A stretch of DNA of 64,000 nucleotides, taken from Cinclus cinclus (lineage: Eukaryota > Chordata > Aves > Passeriformes > Cinclidae). The stretch lies in assembly GCF_963662255.1 (NCBI RefSeq), contig NC_085082.1, forward strand, positions 558,001 through 622,000, given 5' to 3'. Of this stretch, positions 26,001 to 38,000 are shown piece after piece. The notes beneath the pieces were generated by a model that saw nothing but the letters and a program-made list of their open reading frames with translations, searched no databases and was not told the origin of the DNA. The first letter of the stretch is position 1. Each line of letters opens with the position of its first letter. The position numbers were made by a program, and so were the translations under genes.

Positions 26001-29000
26001 CTGCCCCTGGATCAGTGTGAGCAGCCAGAATTCCGAGTTTTCCCAAAGAATTCCCAAAAAAAAACGAAAAATTCCCTGAAAAAACAAAAAAAATCCCATA
26101 AAAAACGGGGCAGGTTTGGGGTCGTGCCCAGTTTATCCCAGTTCGTCCCAGTTCGTCCCAGTTCAGTGTCCCCCCCCCTGCCCCTGGATCAGTGTGAGCA
26201 GCCAGAATTCCGAGTTTTCCCAAAAAATTCCCAGAAAAAACGTAAAAATTCCCCGAAAAAACAAAAAAAATCCCATAAAAAACGGGGCAGATTTGGGGTC
26301 GTTCCCAGTTCTTCCCAGTTTGTCCCAGTTTTTCCCAGTTCAGTGTCGCCCCCGCCCCTGGATCAGTGTGAGCAGCCGGAATTCCGAGTTTTCCCAAAAA
26401 ATTCCCGGAAAAAACAAAAAATTCCCCGAAAAAAACGAAAATAATCCCATAAAAAACGGGGCAGATTTGGGGTCGTTCCCAGTTCTTCCCAGTTTGTCCC
26501 AGTTCAGTGTCCCCCCCCTGCCCCTGGATCAGTGTGAGCAGCCGGAATTCCGAGTTTTCCCAAAAAATTCCCGGAAAAAACGAAAAATTCCCAGAAAAAA
26601 ACAAAAAAAATCCCATAAAAAACGGGGCAGGTTTGGGGTCGTTCCCAGTTTATCCCAGTTCGTCCCAGTTCAGTGTCCCCCCCCCCGCCCCTGGATCAGT
26701 GTGAGCAGCCGGAATTCCGAGTTTTCCCAAAGAATTCCCGGAAAAAACGAAAAATTCCCCGAAAAAACGAAAAAAATCCCATAAAAAACGGGGCAGATTT
26801 GGGGTCGATCCCAGTTCTTCCCAGTTTCTCCCAGTTTGTCCCAGTTCAGTGTCGCCCCTGCCCCTGGATCAGTGTGAGCAGCCGGAATTCCGAGTTTTCC
26901 CAAAAAATTCCCAGAAAAAACGTAAAAATTCCCCGAAAAAACAAAAAAAATCCCATAAAAAACGGGGCAGGTTTGGGGTCGTTCCCAGTTTATCCCAGTT
27001 CGTCCCAGTTCGTCCCAGTTCAGTGTCCCCCCCCCTGCCCCTGGATCAGTGTGAGCAGCCAGAATTCCGAGTTTTCCCAAAAAATTCCCGGAAAAAACGA
27101 AAAATTCCCAGAAAAAAACGGAAAAAATCCCATAAAAAACGGGGCAGATTTGGGGTCGTTCCCAGTTCGTCCCAGTTTGTCCCAGTTCGTCCCAGTTCGT
27201 CCCAGTCCATCATTGATCCAATCATTAATGGATTTATCCCATCGTTAATGAGTTTATCCCGTCATTAATGAATTTATTCTGTCTTTAATTGATTTATGCC
27301 ATCGTTAATGGGTTTATCTCTTGTTAATTAATTTATTCCGTCATTAATGAATTTATTCCGTCATTAATTTATTTATCCCCTTATTAATGAGTTTATCCAT
27401 AATTAATGGGTGTATCCCATCATTAATTAATTTATTTTGTCATTAATGAATTTATTCCGTCATTAATTTATTTATCCCATCGTTAATGAATTTATCCCAT
27501 CGTTAATGAATTTATCCATCGTTAATGGGTGTATCCCGTCATTAATTAATTTATTCCGTCATTAATGAATTTATTCCGTCATTAATGAATTTATCCCATT
27601 GTTAATGAATTTATCCCATCGTTAATGAATTTATCCATCGTTAATGGGTGTATCCCGTCATTAATTAATTTATTCCGTCATTAATGAATTTATTCCGTCA
27701 TTAATTTATTTATCCCATCGTTAATGAATTAATCCCATCACTAATGAGTTTATCACGTCGTTAATGAATTTATTCTCTCATTAATTAATTTATTCCATCC
27801 TTGATGAGTTTAGCCCCGTTCCCAATGAGTTTGTCCCATCGTTAATGAGTTTATCCCATCGTTAATGAGTTTGTCCAATCGTTAATGAGTTTGTCCCATC
27901 GTTAATGGGTTTATCCCATCGTTAATGAGTTTATCCCATCGTTAATGAGTTTATCCCATCGTTAATGAGTTTATCCCATCATTAATGAGTTTGTCCCATC
28001 ATTAATGAGTTTGTCCCATCGTTAATGAGTTTATCCCATCATTAATGAGTTTGTCCCATCCTTAATGAGTTTGTCCCATCATTAATGAGTTTATCCCATC
28101 GTTAATGAGTTTATCCCATCGTTAATGAGTTTGTCCCATCCTTAATGAGTTTGTCCCATCATTAATGAGTTTATCCCATCGTTAATGAGTTTATCCCATC
28201 ATTAATGAGTTTGTCCCATCGTTAATGAGTTTATCCCATCATTAATGAGTTTGTCCCATCATTAATGAGTTTGTCCCATCGTTAATGAGTTTATCCCATC
28301 ATTAATGAGTTTATCCCATCATTAATGAGTTTATCCCATCATTAATGAGTTTGTCCCATCCTTAATGAGTTTGTCCCATCATTAATGAGTTTATCCCATC
28401 GTTAATGAGTTTATCCCATCATTAATGAGTTTGTCCCATCGTTAATGAGTTTATCCCATCATTAATGAGTTTGTCCCATCATTAATGAGTTTGTCCCATC
28501 GTTAATGAGTTTATCCCATCATTAATGAGTTTGTCCCATCGTTAATGAGTTTGTCCCATCGTTAATGAGTTTATCCAATCGTTAATGAGTTTATCCCATC
28601 CTTAATGAGTTTGTCCCATCGTTAATGAGTTTGTCCCATCCTTAATGAGTTTGTCCCATCGTTAATGAGTTTGTCCCATCGTTAATGAGTTTATCCAATC
28701 GTTAATGAGTTTATCCCATCGTTAATGAGTTTGTCCAATCGTTAATGAGTTTGTCCCGTCGTTAATGAGTTTGTCCCATCGTTAATGAGTTTGTCCAATC
28801 GTTAATGAGTTTATCCCATCGTTAATGAGTTTGTCCCATCGTTAATGAGTTTGTCCCGTCGTTAATGAGTTTGTCCAATCGTTAATGAGTTTGTCCCATC
28901 GTTAATGAGTTTGTCCCATCGTTAATGAGTTTGTCCCACCGTTAATGAGTTTGTCCAATCGTTAATGAGTTTGTCCCATCGTTAATGAGTTTGTCCCATC

Positions 29001-32000
29001 GTTAATGAGTTTGTCCCATCGTTAATGAGTTTGTCCCATCCTTAATGAGTTTGTCCCATCGTTAATGAGTTTATCCCATCGTTAATGGGTTTATCCCATC
29101 GTTAATGAGTTTGTCCAATCGTTAATGAGTTTGTCCCGTCGTTAATGAGTTTGTCCCATCGTTAATGAGTTTGTCCCATCATTAATGAGTTTATCCCATC
29201 GTTAATGAGTTTGTCCCATTGTTAATGAGTTTATCCCATCATTAATGAGTTTGTCCCATCGTTAATGAGTTTGTCCCATCGTTAATGAGTTTGTCCCATC
29301 GTTAATGAGTTTATCCCATCATTAATGAGTTTATCCCATCATTAATGAGTTTATCCCATCATTAATGAGTTTGTCCCATCGTTAATGAGTTTGTCCAATC
29401 GTTAATGAGTTTGTCCCATCGTTAATGAGTTTATCCCATCATTAATGAGTTTGTCCCATCGTTAATGAGTTTATCCCATCATTAATGAGTTTGTCCCATC
29501 GTTAATGAGTTTATCCCATCATTAATGAGTTTATCCCATCGTTAATGGGTTTTTGTTCCATCGTTAATGGATTTATCCCCTCATTCATGGATTTATCCCC
29601 TCATTCATGAATTTATCCCCTCATTCATGGATTTATCCCCTCATTCATGGATTTATCCCCTCATTCATGAATTTATCCCCTCATTCATGGATTTATCCCC
29701 TCATTGATGGATTTATTCCCTCATTGATGGATTTATCCCCTCATTCATGGATTTATCCCCTCATTCATGGATTTATCCCCTCATTCATGGATTTATCCCC
29801 TCATTCATGGATTTATCCCCTCATTCATGGATTTATCCCCTCATTCATGAATTTATCCCCTCATTCATGGATTTATCCCCTCATTAATGGATTTATCCCC
29901 TCATTCATGGATTTATCCCATTATTTATGAACTCCCCCCTTTCCCACCGCTTTATCCCCTTCTTACCTTCTCCATCCCCATCACTGACGCCTTCCATCCT
30001 AAAAAAACCAACCCCCAACCCCCAACCCATTTAAATTCGCCAACTCCTTCCGCTCCCCCCCCCCCCTCTCCCCCCGTTTCTCCTCAGACGTGAAGTTCGA
30101 CGCTCTGAGCGGGGACTATTTCCCCATCCTCTACTTCAACGATTACTGGAACCTGCAGCGCGATTATTTCCCCATCAACGAGAGCGTGCGGCGCCTGCCG
30201 TTCCGCCTGTCCTTCTGCCCGCTGTCGCTGTGGCGCTGGCAGCTCTACGCCGCGCAGAGCTCGCGCTCGCCCTGGAACTTCCTGGGCGAGGATCTCTACG
30301 AGCAATCCGACGAGGAGCAGGATTCCGTCAAGGTTGACCCCGACCCCGACCCCGACCTCCACCTCTCGAGTGGTTGTACCCCGCCCACCTCGGGTTTCCA
30401 TGATTTTTCCATGATTTTTCCCTGATTTTTCCCAATGTCCCCTGATTTTTCCTTGATTTTTCCATGATTTTGCATGATTTTCCCTGATTTTTCCCTGATT
30501 TTCCCTGATTTTTCCTTGATTTTTCCATGATTTTCCCTGATTTTTCCTTGATTTTTCCATGATTTTTCCCAATTTTCCCTGATGTTTCCTTGATTTTTCC
30601 CTGATTTTTCCCTGATCTTTCCCTGATTTTTCCCAATTTCCCCTGATTTTTCCTTGATTTTTCCATGATTTTTTCCCAATTTCCCCTGATTTTTCCCTGA
30701 TTTTCCCTGATTTTTCCCTGATTTTCCCTGATTTTTTCTTGATTTTTCCATGATTTTTCCCTGATTTTTCCCTGATTTTTCCCTGATTTTTCCCAATTTC
30801 CCCTGATTTTTCCCAATTTCCCCTGATTTTTCCTTGATTTTCCCCTGATTTTTCCCAATTTCCCCTGATTTTTCCATGATTTTTCCCTGATTTTTCCCAA
30901 TTTCCCCTGATTTTTCCTTGATTTTCCATGATTTTGCCTTGATTTTTCCCTGATTTTTCCATGATTTTTTCCCAATTTTGCCTCGATTTTCCCCTGATTT
31001 TTCCATGATTTTTCCCTGATTTTTCCCTGATTTTTCCCTGATTTTCCTTGATTTTTCCCTGATTTTTCCATGATTTTTCCCAATTTCCCCTGATTTTTCT
31101 GGATTTTTCCTTGATTTCTCCATGATTTTTCCATGATTTTTCCCAATTTCTCCTGATCTTTCCTTGATTTTTCCATGATTTTTCCTTGATTTTTCCCTGA
31201 TTTTTCCTTGATTTTTCCATGATTTTTTCCAATTTTCCCTGATTTTTCCCTGATTTTTCCTTGATTTTTCCCTGATTTTTCCCTGATTTTTCCCTGATTT
31301 TTTCCCTGATTTTTCCATGATTTTTCCATGATTTTTCCCAATTTCCCCTGATTTTTCTGGATTTTTCCTTGATTTTTCCCTGATTTTCCCTGCATTTTCT
31401 AGATTTTCCCGATTTTTCTAGATTTTTCCCTGATTTTTCCCTGATTTCTCCATGATTTTTCCCTGATTTTTCCCTGATTTCTCCATGGTTTTTCCTTGAT
31501 TTTTTTCCCTGATTTTTCCTTTATTTTCCCAGATTTTTCCATGATTTTTCCCTGATTTTCCCTGATTTTTCCATGATTTTTCCAGATTTTCCCCCTCATT
31601 TTCCCCTGATTTTTCTCAATTTCTCTTGATTTTTCCCTGATTTTTCTCGATTTTTCCCCTGATTTTTCTCAGTTTTTCTTCTCCATTTTTTTATTGATTT
31701 TTCCCCCATTTCCCCCCCGTTTTTCCCCCCGTTTTTTTCCCCCCCTCCCCTTCCCGCTCTCCCTAATTCCCGTTTTCTTTTCCCATTTTTTTTTTCCCTT
31801 TTCTTTTCCCAGGTGGCTCTCCTGGAGACCAACCCCTACCTGCTGGCTCTCACCATCGTCGTCTCCATCGTGCACAGCGTCTTCGAGTTCCTCGCCTTCA
31901 AAAACGGTGACGCTTCCCAAAAGATTCCCAAGAAATCCCCAAAACATTCCCGGAAAAATTCCCAAAATATTCCAAAGAAATTCCCAAAGGATTCCCAAGA

Positions 32001-35000
32001 AATTCCCAAAAGATTCCCAAAAAAGATTCCCGGAAAAAAATCCCAAAAAGATTCCCAAGAAATTCCCAAAACATTCCCAAAAAGATTCCCGGAAAAAATC
32101 CCCAAAAGATTCCCAAAAAGATTCCCGGAAAAAATCCCCAAAAGATTCCCAAAAGATTCCCGGAAAAATTCCCAAAAAGATTCCCAAGAAATTCCCAAAA
32201 CATTCCCAAAAAGATTCCCGGAAAAAATCCCAAAAGATTCCCAAGAAATTCCCAAAACATTCCCAAAAAGATTCCCAGAAAAAATCCCAAAAAGATTCCC
32301 AAGAAATTCCCAAAACATTCCCAAAAAGATTCCCGGAAAAAATCCCAAAAGATTCCCAAGAAATTCCCAAAACATTCCCAAAAAGATTCCCACAAAAAAA
32401 TCCCAAAAAGATTCCCAAGAAATTCCCAAAACATTCCCAAAAAAGATTCCCGGAAAAAAATCCCAAAAAGATTCCCAAGAAATTCCCAAAACATTCCCAA
32501 AAAGATTCCCGGAAAAATTCCCAAAAAGATTCCCAAGAAATTCCCAAAAAAGATTCCTGGAAAAAATCCCAAAAGATTCCCAAGAAATTCCCAAAACATT
32601 CCCAAAAAGATTCCCAGAAAAATTCCCAAAATATTCCCAAGAAATTCCCAAATGATTCCCAAGAAATTCCCAAAATATTCCCGGAAAAAATCCCTAAAAG
32701 ATTCCCAAAAGATTCCCAAAAAGATTCCCAAGAAATTCCCAAAAGATTCCCAAAAAGATTCCCGGAAAAATTCCCAAAATATTCCCGGAAAAATTCCCAA
32801 AAGATTCCCAAAAAGATTCCCGGAAAAAATCCCAAAAGATTCCCAAGAAATTCCCAAAACATTCCCAAAAAGATTCCCGGAAAAATTCCCAAAAAGATTC
32901 CCAAGAAATCCCCAAAAGATTCCCGGAAAAATTCCCAAAAGATTCCCAAGAATTCTCCAAAAAGATTCCCGGAAATTCCCAACTTTTCCCAAAGATTGCC
33001 AGGAATTCCCAACATTTTCCAGGAATTCCCAAAGATTCCGAGGAATGTTCCCAAATGCTCCCAAGAATTCCCAAGAATTCCCAGAAATTCCCAAAGGTTC
33101 CCAAATTTCCAAAATTCCCACGGAATTCCCGGGTGGTTTTTTTTCCCACGGAATTCCCGTTTTTTTTTCCCTCATGGAATTCCCAGGTTTTTCCCATGGA
33201 ATTCCCGGGTGTTTTTTCCCCACGGAATTCCCATTTTTTTTTCCCACGGAATTCATGTTTTTTTCCCACGGAATTCCTGGGTGGTTTTTTTCCCACAGAA
33301 TTCCCGTTTTTTTCCCACGGAATTCCCATTTTTTTCCCATGGAATTCCCGGGTGGTTTTTTCCCCCACACGGAATTCCCGGGTGGATTTTTCCCACGGAA
33401 TTCCCATTTTTTTCCCCACGGAATTCCCATTTTTTTCCCACGGAATTCCCGGGTGGATTTTTCCCACGGAATTCCCATTTTTTTCCCACGGAATTTCCCA
33501 ATTTTTTCCCCATGGAATTCCCATATTTTTGCCATGGAATTCCCGGGTGGTTTTTTCCCACAGAATTCCCATTTTTTTCCCGCGGAATTCCCGTTTTTCT
33601 CCCCACACCGAATTCCTGGATGGTTCTCTTCCCCCCCCCTCCCCCCCCTCCCGGAATTCCCGTTTTTTTTTTTCCCACGGAATTCCCGTTTTTTTTCCCA
33701 CAGAATTCTTGGTTTCTTCCCACAAAATTCCCGGTTTTTTTTTTCCCTCATGGAATTCCCGTTTTTTTTCCCATGGAATTCCCGTTTTTTTCCCCACGTA
33801 ATTTCCCGGTTTTTTCCCATTCCCGTTCCCATTCCCGTTCCCATTCCCGTTCCCATCCCCATCCCCATTCCCGTTCCCATTCCCGTTCCCATTCCCGTTC
33901 CCATTCCCATTCCCATTCCCGTTCCCATTCCCATTCCCGTTCCCGTCCCCGTTCCCATTCCCGTTCCCATTCCTGTTCCCATTCCCGTTCCCATTCCCGT
34001 TCCCGTTCCCGTTCCCGTTCCCATTCCCGTTCCCATTCCCATTCCCGTTCCCGTTCCCGTTCCCATTCCCGTTCCCATTCCCGTTCCCGTTCCCGTTCCC
34101 ATTCCCGTTCCCATTCCCATTCCCATTCCCATTCCCATTCCTGTTCCCATTCCCATTCCCATTCCCGTTCCCATTCCCGTTCCCATTCCCATTCCCGTTC
34201 CCATTCCCATTCCCATCCCCATTCCCATTCCCATTCCCGTTCCCATTCCCGTTCCCATTCCCATTCCCATTCCCGTTCCCATCCCCATTCCCATTCCCCA
34301 TTCCCATTCCCATTCCCGTTCCCATTCCCGTTCCCATTCCCATTCCCATTCCCGTTCCCATTCCCATTCCCATCCCCATTCCCATTCCCATTCCCGTTCC
34401 CATTCCCATTCCCATTCCCGTTCCCATTCCCGTTCCCATTCCCATTCCCATTCCCGTTCCCATCCCCATTCCCATTCCCCATTCCCATTCCCATTCCCGT
34501 TCCCATTCCCGTTCCCATTCCCATTCCCATTCCCGTTCCCATTCCCATTCCCATCCCCATTCCCATTCCCATTCCCGTTCCCATTCCCATTCCCATTCCC
34601 ATCCCCATTCCCATTCCCATTCCCGTTCCCATTCCCGTTCCCATTCCCATTCCCATTCCCGTTCCCATTCCCGTTCCCGTTCCCGTTCCCATTCCCGTTC
34701 CCATTCCCATTCCCGTTCCCGTCCCCATCCCCATTCCCGTTCCCATTCCTGTTCCCATTCCCGTTCCCATTCCCGTTCCCGTTCCCGTTCCCATTCCCGT
34801 TCCCATTCCCATTCCCGTTCCCGTTCCCGTTCCCATTCCCGTTCCCATTCCCGTTCCCGTTCCCGTTCCCGTTCCCATTCCCGTTCCCATTCCCGTTCCC
34901 ATTCCCATTCCCATTCCCGTTCCCGTTCCCGTTCCCATCCCCGTTCCCGTTCCCATCCCCATTCCCGTTCCCATCCCCGTTCCCATTCCCATCCCCATTC

Positions 35001-38000
35001 CCATTCCCATTCCCATCCCCATTCCCATTCCCATTCCCGTTCCCATTCCCATTCCCGTTCCCATTCCCGTTCCCATTCCCGTTCCCATTCCCATTCCCGT
35101 TCCCGTTCCCATTCCCATTCCCGTTCCCATTCCCATTCCCGTTCCCATTCCCGTTCCCATTCCCATCCCCATTCCCATTCCCATTCCCGTTCCCATCCCC
35201 ATTCCCATCCCCATTCCCATTCCCGTTCCCATCCCCATCCCCATTCCCGTTCCCATTCCCGTTCCCATTCCCATTCCCATCCCCATTCCCGTTCCCATTC
35301 CCATTCCCATTCCCATTCCTGTTCCCATCCCCATTCCCATTCCCATTCCCATCCCCGTTCCCGTTCCCATTCCCGTTCCCATTCCCATTCCCGTTCCCAT
35401 TCCCATCCCCATCCCCATTCCCATTCCCATTCCCGTTCCCATTCCCGTTCCCGTTCCCATTCCCATCCCCATCCCCATTCCCGTTCCCATCCCCATTCCC
35501 ATTCCCGTTCCCATTCCCATTCCCATCCCCATTCCCGTTCCCATTCCCATTCCCGTTCCCATTCCCATTCCCATTCCCGTTCCCATTCCCGTTCCCGTTC
35601 CCGTTCCCATTCCCATCCCCATTCCCATCCCCATTCCCATTCCCATCCCCATTCCCATCCCCATTCCCGTTCCCATCCCTGTTCCCATCCCCATTCCCAT
35701 TCCCATTCCCGTTCCCATTCCCATCCCCATTCCCATTCCCGTTCCCATTCCCGTTCCCATCCCCATTCCCATTCCCGTTCCCATTCCCATTCCCGTTCCC
35801 ATTCCCATCCCCATCCCCATCCCCATTCCCGTTCCCATTCCCATCCCCATTCCCATTCCCATTCCCATTCCCGTTCCCATTCCCATCCCCATTCCCGTTC
35901 CCATTCCCATTCCCATTCCCATTCCTGTTCCCATCCCCATTCCCATTCCCATTCCCATCCCCGTTCCCGTTCCCATTCCCGTTCCCATTCCCATTCCCAT
36001 TCCCGTTCCCATTCCCATCCCCATCCCCATTCCCATTCCCATTCCCGTTCCCATTCCCGTTCCCGTTCCCATTCCCATCCCCATCCCCATTCCCATTCCC
36101 ATCCCCATTCCCATTCCCATCCCCGTTCCCATTCCCATCCCCATTCCCATTCCCGTTCCCATTCCCATTCCCATCCCCATTCCCGTTCCCATTCCCATTC
36201 CCGTTCCCATTCCCATTCCCATTCCCGTTCCCATTCCCGTTCCCGTTCCCGTTCCCATTCCCATCCCCATTCCCATCCCCATTCCCATTCCCATCCCCAT
36301 TCCCATCCCCATCCCCGTTCCCGTTCCCATTCCCATCCCTGTTCCCATCCCCATTCCCATTCCCATTCCCGTTCCCATTCCCATCCCCATTCCCATTCCC
36401 GTTCCCATTCCCGTTCCCATCCCCATTCCCATTCCCGTTCCCATTCCCATTCCCGTTCCCATTCCCGTTCCCATTCCCATTCCCATCCCCATTCCCATTC
36501 CCATCCCCATCCCCGTTCCCATTCCCATTCCCATCCCCATTCCCATCCCCATTCCCGTTCCCATTCCCATCCCCATTCCCATCCCCATTCCCGTTCCCGT
36601 TCCCATCCCCATTCCCATTCCCATTCCCATTCCCGTTCCCATTCCCATCCCCATTCCCATTCCCATCCCCGTTCCCGTTCCCATTCCCGTTCCCATTCCC
36701 GTTCCCATTCCCATCCCCATTCCCGTTCCCATCCCCATTCCCATTCCCATTCCCATCCCCATTCCCGTTCCCATTCCCATCCCCATTCCCATCCCCATTC
36801 CCGTTCCCGTTCCCATCCCCATTCCCATCCCCATTCCCGTTCCCATTCCCGTTCCCATTCCCATCCCCATCCCCATTCCCATTCCCATCCCCATTCCCGT
36901 TCCCATCCCCATTCCCATCCCCATTCCCATTCCCATCCCCGTTCCCATTCCCATTCCCGTTCCCATCCCCGTTCCCGTTCCCATTCCCATTCCCATCCCC
37001 ATTCCCGTTCCCATCCCCATTCCCATCCCCATTCCCGTTCCCATTCCCGTTCCCATCCCCACTCCCATCCCCATTCCCATTCCCATCCCCGTTCCCATTC
37101 CCATTCCCGTTCCCATCCCCGTTCCCATTCCCATTCCCATTCCCTTTCCCGTTCCCATTCCCATTCCCATTCCCATCCCCATTCCCGTTCCCATTCCCGT
37201 TCCCATTCCCGTTCCCATTCCCATCCCCATCCCCATTCCCATTCCCATTCCCATCCCCATTCCCATCCCCATCCCCATTCCCATTCCCATTCCCGTTCCC
37301 ATTCCCATTCCCATCCCCATCCCCATTCCCATTCCCATTCCCATCCCCATTCCCGTTCCCATTCCCATCCCCATTCCCATTCCCGTTCCCATTCCCATCC
37401 CCATTCCCGTTCCCATCCCCGTTCCCATTCCCGTTCCCATTCCCATTCCCATTCCCATTCCCCATTCCCGTTCCCATTCCCATTCCCATTCCCATTCCCA
37501 TTCCCCATTCCCGTTCCCATTCCCATTCCCATTCCCGTTCCCATTCCCATTCCCGTTCCCATTCCCATTCCCGTTCCCATTCCCGTTCCCATTCCCATCC
37601 CCGTTCCCGTTCCCATTCCCATTCCCCATCCCCATCCCCATTCCCATTCCCGTTCCCATTCCCATTCCCAGATATCCAGTTCTGGAGCAGCCGTCGCTCC
37701 CTCGAGGGTCTCTCCGTGCGTTCCGTGGTGTTCGGGGTTTTCCAATCGCTCGTGGTTCTCCTTTACATCCTGGACAACGAAACCAACCTGGTGGTGCAGC
37801 TCAGGTGAGCTCGTTAGCCACTCATTAATTAATCACTAATTAATCACTAATTAATCATTAATTAACCATTAATTAATGGGTCATGAACCCGGGGTGCAGC
37901 TCAGGTGAGCGCGTTAGCCACTCATTAATTAATCACTAATTAATCATTAATTAATCACTCATTAATGGGTCATGAACCCGGGGTGCAGCTCAGGTGAGCT

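Noticed and set aside
27831..29935. CRISPR-like regularity of 20-bp repeats
   Set aside because: No unique spacers, pure head-to-tail repeats, in an intron of a vertebrate gene.
30084..31395. Minus-strand Lys/Asn/Gly-rich frames of 340-382 residues
   Set aside because: Complement of CCTGATTTTTCC repeats in intron 8, and one overlaps exon 8 of CLPTM1 antisense.
31694..37828. Open frames of 1300-2044 residues on both strands (PIPVPI, SHSRSH, GNGNGD, WEWERE)
   Set aside because: They are translations of a hexanucleotide satellite that lacks stops in every frame. The real exon 10 lies in one of them but is bounded by splice sites.
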